From Actinomortierella ambigua (lineage: Eukaryota > Mortierellomycota > Mortierellomycetes > Mortierellales > Mortierellaceae), in the NCBI GenBank assembly GCA_016098155.1, contig JAAAJB010000672.1:1-17818 (forward strand): DNA of 17,818 nt, read 5' to 3'. The notes under the pieces were generated by a model. It searched no databases and was not told the origin of the DNA. It saw only the letters and a list, made by a program, of their open reading frames with translations. This document shows, piece after piece, positions 1 to 8,824 of the stretch (within the stretch, counting starts at the first letter, position 1; each line of letters opens with the position of its first letter). Position numbers and translations under genes: made by a program.

Positions 1-30
1 TTTCCGTGGAGTGTGAGTGGAAGGGTGGAA

Positions 31-94
31 GGAGGCAAGCAACACAAAAACGTTGAGTGTGTGAATAATGTCACAGGCTGGCTATTTAAGCCAC
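31..94. repeat. Diverged repeat block, copy A (pairs with 3077-3124)
   Basis: Two sub-blocks recur in the same order at 3077-3124. GGAGGCAAGCAACACA at 31-46 is identical to 3077-3092. The 15-mer at 80-94, GGCTATTTAAGCCAC, matches 3110-3124 with two differences. The spacing between the blocks differs (33 against 17 nt). The shared TTTAAG/CTTAAG core could be a TATA-like or UTR element. Copy B lies about 200 bp upstream of the start codon of the 2097-2876 model, so copy A might mark a related promoter reading off the left window edge. That role is inference. Nothing else recognisable is present in 1-422 apart from a 19-bp direct repeat, CTCACCACTGCTGCCACCT, at about 225 and 300. Confidence 0.45.
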
Positions 95-422
95 CCCACA
101 AAAGGTTGGTTTTGTAACTGCTCTTTTTTTCCCACATCGTTGAGGTGATGATAGAGGCGCCAACCGTGCGAGTGTGGCCAGTTATGGCCTGTGGTCAGGG
201 TCTGACTCCATTGCTTTCTCTCTGTCTCACCACTGCTGCCACCTCTCTTCGAGAAAGGGGCAATAGAGTCAGATAGAGAAAGGTCTGCTCTCCTCTGTCT
301 CACCACTGCTGCCACCTGATATACAAGTGACTCCTACCGCAGACAAGCACGAGTAGTCGATTGCAAATAGTGGCGAAAGAACAGTGGAAAATAAAAAAAT
401 AGGCTTTTCAATGGTCTGTTTC

Positions 423-1024
423 TTAGACTTCAGCGTTGGATGCATCCACATTTCTTCTCAGGCCATCTTGCATTCTTTGCATCAGTAACAATCGCATTTC
501 GTCTCGCGTCAACTTGCATTCACATATAAAGAATGCCGCAAGCACGAAAACAAGCCTGGAAAGAGGAGACCTGGGATTACTTGGTCTTTCCAAGTATTTC
601 CAGGAGGCTGTGGGCCCGAACAGCGTGTCCGATGCGCGCAAGAGCCTTGAAGCTGCTCGGCACCACGTCGCCGAGACGGGGCGTCCAGCGGCTGATTAAA
701 GGGACAAAAAAAAGGGGGGGGGGGGGAAAGGAAAAAGACTTCAACATAAAAGAGTCGGGCTACTAGAATTTTGAGGATTTGGTTTGCTTCGTGTTCGTTT
801 CGCGTGTCTACTAATAGTCAGTTACGACCCTTAGGCATGGTGGATTTGTCAGGTTTGGCAGCTCTACCACGAAAAATGAGCCCGCGTAACGAACTCATGA
901 CAACGAACTGCTTCGCGAATACGCGCCAAAACCGTGAATCGAATCTGACCCTCCCCCCGCCATCAGAAACACTAGCCTTTAGTCCAAGCAAAGAAGCACA
1001 CAGTATGGCTAACTTTGTATTCAT
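423..1024 (-). CDS. Hypothetical small protein, two-exon model
   Basis: I do not recognise this gene. Exon 1 is 826-1024 (ATG at 1024) and exon 2 is 423-691, with a 134-nt intron at 692-825. The donor is GTAAC. The acceptor is CAG, preceded on the coding strand by a strong pyrimidine run (C13 then T8). The phases join and give 155 residues. The N-terminus (MNTKLAILCASLLGLKASVS) resembles a signal peptide. The middle is Arg/Ser-rich. Around residues 110-122 there is a short hydrophobic segment (LVFVLAAFFIC), followed by a charged helix-like end containing LTRDEMRLLL. Codon use in exon 2 is gene-like. Against the model, the opposite strand of exon 2 is also open with gene-like codons (436-699, ending GRPAAD), the donor is weak, and no family is recognised. 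It could instead be a gene relic or a plus-strand terminal exon. Confidence 0.28.
714..726. repeat. Poly-G tract (G13)
   Basis: An A8 run is followed directly by thirteen G residues. On the minus strand this is C13-T8, which would be the polypyrimidine tract before the acceptor of the 423-1024 model. It is a slippage-prone homopolymer, so its length is uncertain in any assembly. Confidence 0.85.
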
Positions 1025-1335
1025 TTTGCCATCTCAAACTTATCTCAGCCTGCAGATGCAGCGACAGTATCAGCAGCAGAGGTGCCAGTATTACAGGTCC
1101 CTCCTCCCGGTCACTTCTTAGGTCGCCCCTCAGGTCAAGGCGGAGGCTCAGATTCCAGCCCTCTCATTGACTGTCAGTATTCTATAATTAACAAATGTCA
1201 ATAAGAGGATTGGTATCTGAGCCTAGTCAAGGCACTAAAAGGCGCCATTTGGGCCGTGAAGCAGCAACGACTGGTGGCGAAGAAAAAGACCGGCGAGACA
1301 TTGACTTCTCTAATGTAGGCAGCACTACTAAATAG

Positions 1336-1665
1336 GCAGTTTCTGTAAAGGGTGACCAAATTTTTACCCTGGGTGAGGGATTTCCAAAAACGGATGGGTC
1401 AATAGGGGGTTCTATATAGGGTGGCCATTTTTCGCCCTGGGTCAATAGATTTCATATGATACCAGGACGTACGGTGGCGAGGAAGGGATGTTGAATATCG
1501 GCCTATATCCCACCCTACGTAGAAGGGGTTGTACGACGGGTGGAACCCAGGGTCAAGGTCGATCACGTGGTCTACCCGACGTAGACATTTCTGTTTATGG
1601 AAATCTTCTACTTCATATAGGGTTCCCCGACCTGAAAAAGTGGCCAAAATTTTTTTCTGAAACTC
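1336..1665. repeat. Cluster of diverged TE-like repeat units
   Basis: Two units are related by eye. The unit at about 1336-1385 (AAAGGGTGACCAAATTTTTA, then CCCTGGGT and GGATTTCC) is echoed at about 1408-1455 (TATAGGGTGGCCATTTTTCG, then CCCTGGGTCAATAGATTTC). A more distant piece at about 1613-1665 carries CATATAGGGTTCC and GTGGCCAAAATTTTT. Minus-strand open frames over this stretch (1399-1683 and 1227-1445) are rich in W/Y/R and look like products of the repeat, not conserved proteins. The best reading is remnants of a dispersed repeat or transposon. The rest of 1025-1920 shows no supportable gene. Confidence 0.4.
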
Positions 1666-1920
1666 CCTAGTATATGTAGACATTCACTCGTGCCTTGCAC
1701 TCTACAACAAGCTTCATGGGATGCGGCGAAATGTATTCTAATTATGTGAATTCAAAATGGGAAACAGACAAACTATGATAGAAGGGACAGAAAGAGCAGG
1801 TAGAACCCAGTGAAGATCCCCACATCGTACAATGGGGGTATTTATTGAATTGTACTAACATATCTGCGAGGCGGGTGTTGTTTGGCTGGTGGTGGAGGTT
1901 GTCGATATGGGTGTTGAAGA

Positions 1921-2168
1921 GGAAACGATCTGGGGTCCAAAATGATCACAGACACGGCTTGGTGCGACTGCCTAGGGATGTGCTAGATTCCACACGTATT
2001 TTTCTTATTCTCTATTTCTCTGAACGTTGCTACATTTCGAGGATGTGCAACATTCACAGAGAGGAGGGGGGAGCTGTGGAAAAATACGTGTAGAATCTAG
2101 GATTCTAGCACACCCCTCGGCAGTCGCACCCAAGCCACCCTGGTCATTTTGGACCCCAGATCGTTTCC
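1921..2168. mobile_element. Foldback (MITE-like) element, 248 bp palindrome
   Basis: The left arm starts GGAAACGATCTGGGGTCCAA (1921-1940). Its reverse complement ends the right arm at 2149-2168. The arms then stay complementary inward through blocks such as GGTGCGACTGCC, TGTGCTAGA, CTAGATTC and CACGTATTTTT to a centre near 2036-2044. There, CTGAACGTTGCTACAT faces ATGTGCAACATTCACAG around a loop of about 7 nt. The right arm carries an extra CTAGAATC-type duplication. The arms are diverged, so this is not a recent insertion. I see no transposase and no clear target-site duplication. Foldback MITEs of this size are common in fungal genomes (established knowledge); assigning this one to that class is inference. 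Confidence 0.6.
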
Positions 2169-2876
2169 AACGGAAAAATGTTGTATCAAAGCAAGAGAGG
2201 GGGAAAACAAGGGCGCCTGAGGCGATAAAAGGGGGACTTGCAGCTTGTAGTTCATCATCATGTTGTTGGTCATTGGAGTAGGAGTAAACTGGGAAGGGAA
2301 AGGACGCTGGGGAATGGGTGTGAGCTGTGAAGGGAAAGGGCGCTGGGGAATCTGAAATTCTGGGGTGTACGGCAATGGCGTTGTGTGCACTATTGATGGT
2401 GTCGTTGATGGTGTGCTCGACCTCTTCATTGTGCTGGCCGCTCGATACTTCCAAGACCATCCAGCACCGACCTTCACGGTCATTGCCTCTGCAATATAGG
2501 TACTGGATGGGGCTGGTGGATCTCCAAGTCGAGGAGGATATGCTTGTCTCCTGCGAATCCACGGCCGCAGTCTCACGCTACTCAAAGCCAAGAAGTTCTG
2601 TCTGGTCAGACCCAGAATATCCGCTCAGACCTGGAGCTAAAGACTACGTCCCTGTGGCATTCGCTGGAGAAGTCGGTATAATGAAGACAGAGTCAGATGA
2701 GGACAGGGTATGGTAAAGCAAATGTGTTGATCCAAAAAGATGATAGAACCAGAGAGGTAGATGCTACGTATTTATGTAGAGAAGGGTAATCGTTGAAGAG
2801 CAAAAGATACGGCGTCTTACCAGGGAGGCATCTGTGTAGAATCGTGGGAGCCGTCGTTCACAATCGAGAGAGTCAT
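2097..2876 (-). CDS. Hypothetical Pro/Ser/Thr-rich protein ending in a foldback element
   Basis: No family is recognised. Exon 1 is 2821-2876 (ATG at 2876, encoding a start MTLSIVNDGS) with a GTAAGA donor. Exon 2 is 2097-2577 after a TAG acceptor. The intron is 243 nt, the phases match, and the product is 178 residues. Residues 74-120 are rich in Thr/Pro and contain a tandem repeat of 12 residues, QRPFPSQLTPIP (97-108) then QRPFPSQFTPTP (109-120), encoded at 2310-2345 and 2274-2309. Six of the eight base differences between these two copies fall at third positions of this frame, which supports it as the coding frame. The last 23 codons and the TAG stop lie exactly within the right arm of the foldback element, so the C-terminus appears to be element-derived. 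Another minus frame and a plus frame (2327-2716) are also open here. The gene could be a relic. Confidence 0.4.
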
Positions 2877-2978
2877 CGGTAGATCGAGACGCGAACGCTA
2901 AACAGGTAGAGCGTAGAGGATGCTACACTCCTACAGTCGGTATGGACAAACCGCACCATGCTAATCGGCTGCGTCTCT

Positions 2979-3020
2979 TCTTTCGACAGATCCTGGCTCA
3001 CTGCAGGATCTGTCGAAAGA
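2979..3020. repeat. Perfect 17-bp inverted repeat with 8-nt loop
   Basis: The left arm TCTTTCGACAGATCCTG (2979-2995) and right arm CAGGATCTGTCGAAAGA (3004-3020) are exact reverse complements around the loop GCTCACTG. The hairpin lies about 100 bp upstream of the ATG at 2876. It could be a small foldback, an operator-like or structured UTR element, or a small-RNA precursor. No poly-T tail suggests a terminator. The remainder of 2877-3532 holds repeat copy B and otherwise no recognisable feature. Confidence 0.75.
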
Positions 3021-3076
3021 GGGGAGAAACAAGGAAGAAAAGGGGTGGAGCTGCGATCTTGGGGTGTTGTGTGAGA

Positions 3077-3124
3077 GGAGGCAAGCAACACAGATGTTGG
3101 GCGAGTGCCGGCTACTTAAGTCAC
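3077..3124. repeat. Diverged repeat block, copy B (pairs with 31-94)
   Basis: This block contains GGAGGCAAGCAACACA (3077-3092, identical to 31-46) and GGCTACTTAAGTCAC (3110-3124, 13 of 15 bases identical to 80-94). It sits upstream of the minus-strand 2097-2876 model and may be part of its promoter or 5' UTR. Confidence 0.45.
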
Positions 3125-3532
3125 TCAAGAATAGGACGGCATCACCAGAGAACTACTTCATTTATCATACTTCATCAAAGTGCCTCTCTATTTGGTCTGT
3201 GAAGTATCTATCAGTCTTCGAGGAGGCGGAGGATTGTGAGCCACAACCAAAAACTTCTTTCTCACTTGGGTAGGCTAAAGCAAACCCAAATTGTGTGAAT
3301 TAAAATAGTATGCTGAAGTGTGGAAAAGCGACAAGGAATGGGGAGAAGTGATCAAAACCTTGAGGAGGGAAAAACACGTGTACACACACTCATATAGACA
3401 CAAAGGGAGCATCCGTAACAGAAAACCTGCTTGGCCGCGTGCGGACAAAAAAATTATGCAACTTTTTAGAGAGGGCCAAACATTCTATGTTTATTTTATC
3501 TATTGCTACCATGTGTGGATTGATCCACCTAA

Positions 3533-5425
3533 CTACTCCTCATCGTCCTCACCAAACACGAGTTCCAAGTCCTTTGCAAGGATCGCGTTGACCGACTGTT
3601 GAAAGGCCTCACGGATCCGCATGGCGCCATTGATCCGTGCGCCAACACCGAGGTCGCGGTCGAGCAAGAAGGGGTCCAGGATGCGGAGGCGAGGCGAGGG
3701 AAGCTTTCCGAGCGGATACACGCCAAGCTGTCGAGGCTCCAACGTCGCCGTGCGGGTGTGCAGGTCGAGGTGGACATAGTCGTGTTCAAAGCCATACTGT
3801 TCGAGGAAGGTCAACAAGAGCTCGCCCGGGGTTTTCGAGGGGGTTGGCGTTGTTGCTGCTAAGGATGAGTTAGTGGTAGTGGTGGTGGTGGCGGCGGTGG
3901 CATTAGTGATATTGATCGGATTCGAGGTGTCCTGGGTCTGCCGATACCGCAGCCAGTCATCGTCAAAGGTACAATCATGACCCTCGATAATGACTCGGTC
4001 GAGTATACGTCCGTTCACCTCAACCGTCTTTTCGAGGGTGGCTGGATCCACTCTTAGAGGAGGGGCTCGAGTGGATGGCGGCGATGATGACGATGAAGGA
4101 TCCAAGATGGGCTCGGGAGGGGGGAGAAGGGGAGGAGGTGGAGGCTGCAGCTGTGGAAGGATGGGCGGATCTTGCATCTTCAAGAAGGTAATGAGCCACA
4201 TGGTGTAGGCATAGCTGCTGATATGGTGCCTTGTCCCCTCAATGCAGAAATGTCTCGCTATGCGTTTGAGGGCGTAAACGAGTGGGCGGAGGCGTGGTTC
4301 CATCTTGACGTAGGTGCCGATCATGAGCGAGTTCTGGATGGCGAGGCGCTGGTTCAGGCACAGGTCGCATTGGATGCCCGTGACGGGATCGATGAATTGG
4401 GCGACAAACTCGTGCATAGGTCGACTGATGCGCACAGACTCGTAGTGGTAGTAGCGAAGCATGGCCACAACATCGTCGGGTCGCAGATTTCCAGTGTTTC
4501 CAGTCAGAGTCAGATCTAGATCGCTTCCTGGAGTATAGAGTCCACTGAGATACGATCTATGTCGAGAAAGTGCAAAATGAGAATGAAAGAAATAGTGTGA
4601 GGTGTTTTGTCGAAAAATGAATGGTCTGATTGGAAAATACGGAGGATGATTACAGTTCTTACCCGTAGACATCAAGGACTGGAGTGAATGTCCGCAGGTA
4701 GGTCATGACATTACGATCCAAACGGTCAATCACATCTTCGGTCATCTCCAAGTGCTCCAACGATGGCGTAAGTTTCTACAAGACCAGAAAATAACCCATC
4801 AATGTTAGAAAAGTGAAAAGTCGAGGGTGTGTGGCGAGAAAAAAAAAAAGACAAACACCACCCAATCAATCGCATGGCTTACCGCCTCCAAGTCGAGCAG
4901 ATATTGGTCAAGGGTATCAATGGCATCTTTGCGTTCCTGAGACGTGCATTGGACACGCGGCAGGGACTCTGGCATGTCAATGGCATGCACTCTGCCCTTC
5001 AAAATCTGTCCTGTGTTGTAGGAGACCACGGCTTCATCCTCGTACCTGTCATCGGTGCCTTGCCGAGTGGACGCACCACCATCCCTAGAAACTGAGAATA
5101 GGCGACACGTTTGCAAGAGAGGTACAGGTGGTCTCCGCCATATCCGTTCACCAACCGGGATCAATGTTCTAGGTAGATTGTTGACAGGTCGAAAGGTGTG
5201 AAGTGCTCGGTCCCGCACTCGCACCGGTGTTGTTGCCAACCACGAGAGATGCCGCACTGGTGCCTACACAAAGAGTATGTATTTCTTGTTAAGTCAGGGA
5301 GTCCGTGAAGCTAATTATTGGCCATTGTAGGTGAATGTCGAGTAGCATACATTCTTTGCCGGGGTGATTGAGCGGTGCAATGTGGGGAGGTTGCATTGAG
5401 CTCTTTGGAGGAAAGGCCCTTGCAT
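3533..5425 (-). CDS. Non-canonical poly(A)/terminal nucleotidyltransferase, probably mitochondrial
   Basis: Adds nucleotides, most likely A or U, to RNA 3' ends. Four exons are read: 5351-5425, 4883-5263, 4663-4775 and 3533-4556 (introns of 87, 107 and 106 nt; all phases join; 530 residues). The core has the DNA-polymerase-beta-type signature GSYLSGLYTPGSDLDL at 190-205, giving metal ligands D202 and D204, with the third acid D254 in IQCDLCLNQ. Next come the helical segment LVYALKRIARHF and SSYAYTMWLITFLK, then a PAP-associated domain from about 434 (GELLLTFLEQYGF) to LRILDPF (480-486). This order is that of the Cid1/Trf4/MTPAP group. A Pro/Ser-rich insert (about 319-362) and a Thr-rich stretch separate the halves. 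The second exon has no ATG and is closed by a TAG at its acceptor, so I add a first exon with ATG at 5425. It gives an Arg-rich, acid-free N-terminus (MQGPFLQRAQ) typical of a mitochondrial presequence. The nucleotide preference and location are inferred. Confidence 0.8.
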
Positions 5426-5619
5426 TGTCATAGTTGCTGTAGTCGTAGTCGTAGGTCGTGTGTATGTGCCGAGGGGAGGACCCGTAGACACTCAATGTAA
5501 CACAGGTGGAACGTGGATGTGACATACGGTTGACAGTCACAACTCGCGCTGCCAGCTCAGCCAAAGAAAGAATTCACTCTTCGAAGGGGGTGCGACACAT
5601 TCCAGCACGCGAGGACACT
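5426..5619. promoter_or_regulatory. Divergent promoter region shared by the nucleotidyltransferase and PRP17 genes
   Basis: Only 194 bp separate the two start codons (minus-strand ATG at 5425, plus-strand ATG at 5620). Both promoters and 5' UTRs must lie here or overlap the neighbouring gene. No clear TATA box is seen. The assignment rests on gene layout only. Confidence 0.5.
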
Positions 5620-7907
5620 ATGGATCTCATCGCTACAGGCTACGGCTCCAGCTCAGACGATGAGGGCAATGGCGCCACTTCCCATTCCATCGCCAAGCCT
5701 TCATCATCCCTTGCCATCAATGTCGCTCCTGATGTCAGTCTCGAGGTATGTTGCCAGCCCAGCAATGCAAGGACTACCACCAGAGAAAAATATCTCTAGC
5801 CCAAGCAACTGGAATACTTGACGGATTATTTCTATAGTCTGTTTGGATCTGTAATGTGGAGACACCACATGGACGTTTCTTTTTGTTTTTGTTCCATACA
5901 CCCTAAAACAGATTTTTTTTCCGATCTGCCCAACCAAAATCCACTTCTAGGACCCTTCATATTCACGCCACATCTATACCAATCCGACGGACACAAGCCT
6001 GGTAGTGAATCTGCCTTACGAATCGATGCTTCAGCCCGTGCATGGACCGCAGAACCCCTTCAAATCCAGCAGTGCGGAATCGGCAGTGCGCAAGAATGTG
6101 TGGACAGGCCATGTGGAGGAGAACATGTTTTCGGAGCTGGATTTCAAGATCCAGCAGCAATCGTACACGGCGTATGGCTACGCACGGGATCCCAGCGTCT
6201 TGACCGTCGACAATGCAGGAATGAGTGGCGCTGGCAAAGGAGGATCAGGCTATGTAGGGAATGTTGACCGCGCCCAGGTCATGGAGGGCGCCAACATCTT
6301 TGACAGGGTACCAAAGCACCTGCAAAACAACCGACACCAGCGCAAACGACAGACGCGAGGTGATCCGTCGGTGTTTGAAGGCGAAAATGCGTACCGAGGA
6401 CCATGGGCGGGCTTTGATGGCGACAAGGTGGGTGAGATCAGTGGGCCAACGGACGAGGAGCGGGCCAAGCATGAGGAGAGCGAAAAGGCGGCGCAGGAGG
6501 CTGCCGAAAGAGATGGAACCTCGTCCGCGAGCAGCAAGAAGGCACAGAAGCCTGTCGAGCAAGGCGCCGAGACAACGGTGTTCCATGGCAAGGAGATGTA
6601 CGACTATATGGGACGGACTTTTATGCATATCCCACAGGATCTGAACGTCAATCTGCTGGGCGAGGCTGGTCGACAGGAGTGTTTTGTGCCCAAGCGCTTG
6701 CTGCACACTTATACGGGCCACACCAAGGCTGTCTCGGCTATTCGCATGTTTCCAAAGTCTGGACATTTGTTACTTTCGGCCAGTATGGATTCCAAAGTCA
6801 AGGTATGAGGACGCCCCACTCCCCTGAATTGTGCTTACAGGATGGGTGAGGCGGGAAACCACCCTGTGTTTTACGTGAAGGCGCGGCACTAACGCTAACC
6901 AACCAATTCTTTCACTTTTTTTTGGGTGACTTTTCCCTTTGTCTAGATCTGGGATGTGTATCACGATCGCAGAGTGCTGCGGACGTACATGGGTCACTCC
7001 AAGGCAGTTCGGGATGTGACATTCAATAATGACGGCACACGATTCATGACAGCAAGTTACGACAAGAACATGAAGCTGTGGGACACAGAGACAGGCCAGT
7101 GCATCTCTACGTTTTCGACCAAGAAGATTCCCTACTGCGTGAAATTCAATCCGGACGATGACCGACAGCATGTGTTCTTGGCGGGATGTTCGGACCACAA
7201 GATTTACCAGTTTGACATCAACACGGGTGAGGTGATGCAGGAGTATGACCAGCATTTGGGCGCCGTCAACAGCATTACGTTCATCGACGAAAACCGGCGC
7301 TTTGTGACGACTTCAGACGACAAGTCGATCCGTGCCTGGGAGTATGACATCCCCGTCGTCATCAAGTATATCGCCGAGCCAGACATGCACTCCATGCCTG
7401 CTGTCGCACTTAGTCCCAACCGTAAGTTGGCTTTTGTGTCTTTTTTGGATAATCGTTGTATTTTGGAAAGCGATCTATTGGTGCATTCCGTTTTTTCATT
7501 TTTTTTAATGCCACTCCTTTAACTCTAAAAATATCTCTTCAATTGAACTTTTCTTCTTCTTCTTTCGGCATGCAAACTCAACAGAAAAATGGCTCGCATG
7601 TCAATCGCTCGACAACCAAATCTACATTTATGGTGTACGGGATAAGCTCCGCCAAAACCGCAAGAAGCTGTTTACAGGACACATGGTGGCCGGCTATGCG
7701 TGCCAGCCTTCGTTTTCGCCGGATGGACGGTATCTTTCTTCGGGAGACGCAGAGGGCAACCTGTGGATCTGGGACTGGAAGTCGTGCAAGGTCCACAAGA
7801 AATTCAAGGCCCACGACCAGGTCGTTATTGATTGTGCCTGGCATCCTCACGAGACGTCGCTGGTGGCCACGGCATCTTGGGACTCGAACATCAAGCTGTG
7901 GGTGTAA
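5620..7907 (+). CDS. PRP17: Pre-mRNA-processing factor 17 (WD40 splicing factor)
   Basis: Orthologue of yeast Prp17/Cdc40 and human CDC40, a spliceosome component needed for the second transesterification step. Four exons: 5620-5745, 5951-6802, 6947-7421 and 7585-7907 (introns of 205, 144 and 163 nt; GTATG, GTATGA and GTAAGT donors; all phases join; 591 residues, close to the human protein). The N-terminal part has the Gly/Ser/Asp-rich start [18 protein letters not shown], and the family-typical PQNPFKSS lies near residue 75. A charged, Ala-rich stretch follows. Seven WD40 repeats run from about residue 290 ([19 protein letters not shown]) to the end (WDSNIKLWV), with GH and WD dipeptides. 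The segment [16 protein letters not shown] and [17 protein letters not shown] are hallmarks of this orthologue group. The ATG at 5620 is chosen because there is no upstream in-frame ATG. It is divergent from the nucleotidyltransferase and convergent with the 8024-8824 gene. Confidence 0.95.
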
Positions 7908-7913
7908 AATAAA
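7908..7913 (+). terminator. Polyadenylation signal AATAAA abutting the PRP17 stop
   Basis: AATAAA begins at the base directly after the PRP17 TAA stop. A T-rich stretch with TTTTTTTATAAATATATTC follows at about 7940-7960. The position is very close to the stop for a polyadenylation element, so the downstream A/T-rich stretch may be the functional one. It may also serve the convergent gene whose stop lies at 8024. Confidence 0.4.
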
Positions 7914-8023
7914 AAGACATTTCGATCAAGCAAATGTCTTGTTTTTTTATAAATATATTCAGAAAATCAGGCGATCTTGGTCGCTTCACACCCCCCCCCC
8001 TTTCCTCCCGCACCCTTCAATCT

Positions 8024-8824
8024 CTACAATAGATTGTGTTGTTGGGCATTTTCGTAGGCGGCTGTCAATACTTGGAAAGCGTCTTGATCTTCCTGGAGGA
8101 TATTCCAGCTGTCCGGGTCGCGGTCGCGGCTCGCCTTGATCTCCCCAAAGTATCGGAGGCAGCCAAGTAGCCAATCCGATCGGCACTCGAGGCGGCTCAG
8201 GTTGAGGAACGTCTTGCCCAAGGTGGAAGGTTGAAGTTTTTCGCGTACCCAAGACGAGGTGTCGTGGTACAACTCATAGAAGAGCGGAAGGAGGTGATCC
8301 TTAAAGAGGTCTGGGTAAGGCAGGAACAGGGTCACGAGCAGGAGCTGATCATCGTCCACAGGGAGCGGCGGTGGAAGAATGCCAGGGAGCGGCGAGGGAG
8401 CGGTCGCAACACCACTTGTTGGCGCAGGTGAAGGGTGTGGAGAGTATTGGAGTAACGACTGAGGAGACAGCGCTGCTGAGAATGCATCTGGGACATGGTC
8501 GATTCGAAGGCATGCAAAGCGATCGTCGTCCTCGATGGTAGAGAGGTCGTCGCCTCGTCTCAGGGCCTTGAAAAAGTCGCGGAAGACATACGATTCCGCA
8601 ATCAGGAACTGTTCCATGAGATAGTAGGGTCGATGGCTATCGTCAGGATTCTCTCCTTCATCGTCCTCATCCTCATCATCGTCGTCCTCGTCGTCGCCGA
8701 GGATCCGCAGTCGAAGGGAGGCATACGCTCGCTGCTTCAGCCAGTCGACCTCGAGCTGTCGAAGAGTATCTGCCTGGTAGAGTTCGTCTATCTCATTGTC
8801 GCCTGCTGTCAGTGTCTGTGCCAT
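8024..8824 (-). CDS. Hypothetical protein with acidic tract
   Basis: This is a single-exon frame of 266 residues starting at ATG 8824 (MAQTLTAGDNEIDELYQADT). I do not recognise a family. After an N-terminal helix-like part (about 1-40) comes an almost pure Asp/Glu run (about 44-56, DDEDDDDEDEDDE). A predicted mixed fold follows (YYLMEQFLIAESYVFRDFFK), then a Pro/Ser-rich linker (about 125-155), and a C-terminal hydrophobic/aromatic part (LLLVTLFLPYPDLFKDHLLP, SSWVREKLQPSTLGKTFLN, WLLGCLRYFGEIKA). No signal peptide or clear membrane segment is visible. Codon use is gene-like throughout and the length is sustained, so it is probably a real cytosolic or nuclear protein. It is convergent with PRP17 (116 bp between stops) and divergent from the HIT zinc-finger gene. 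Confidence 0.7.
   Translation of the reverse strand: MAQTLTAGDNEIDELYQADTLRQLEVDWLKQRAYASLRLRILGDDEDDDDEDEDDEGENPDDSHRPYYLMEQFLIAESYVFRDFFKALRRGDDLSTIEDDDRFACLRIDHVPDAFSAALSPQSLLQYSPHPSPAPTSGVATAPSPLPGILPPPLPVDDDQLLLVTLFLPYPDLFKDHLLPLFYELYHDTSSWVREKLQPSTLGKTFLNLSRLECRSDWLLGCLRYFGEIKASRDRDPDSWNILQEDQDAFQVLTAAYENAQQHNLL

Noticed and set aside
436..699. Plus-strand open frame ending in a plausible peptide (GLSKYFQEAVGPNSVSDARK)
   Set aside because: It has no ATG start in frame and no family. The opposite strand has a spliceable model with a strong pyrimidine tract. It is kept only as an alternative.
2327..2716. Plus-strand open frame of 129 codons with a hydrophobic stretch and a gene-like end
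   Set aside because: It overlaps the minus-strand model whose tandem repeats show third-position divergence in the minus frame. The hydrophobic run is what the complementary strand of that frame yields. No start context or family supports it, though it cannot be excluded.
2979..3020. Hairpin considered as a bacterial-type terminator
   Set aside because: There is no T run after the stem on either strand and the sequence is eukaryotic.
6245..6766. Long minus-strand open frames inside PRP17 exon 2
   Set aside because: They are antisense shadows of a high-GC3 coding exon, while the plus strand has clear family similarity.
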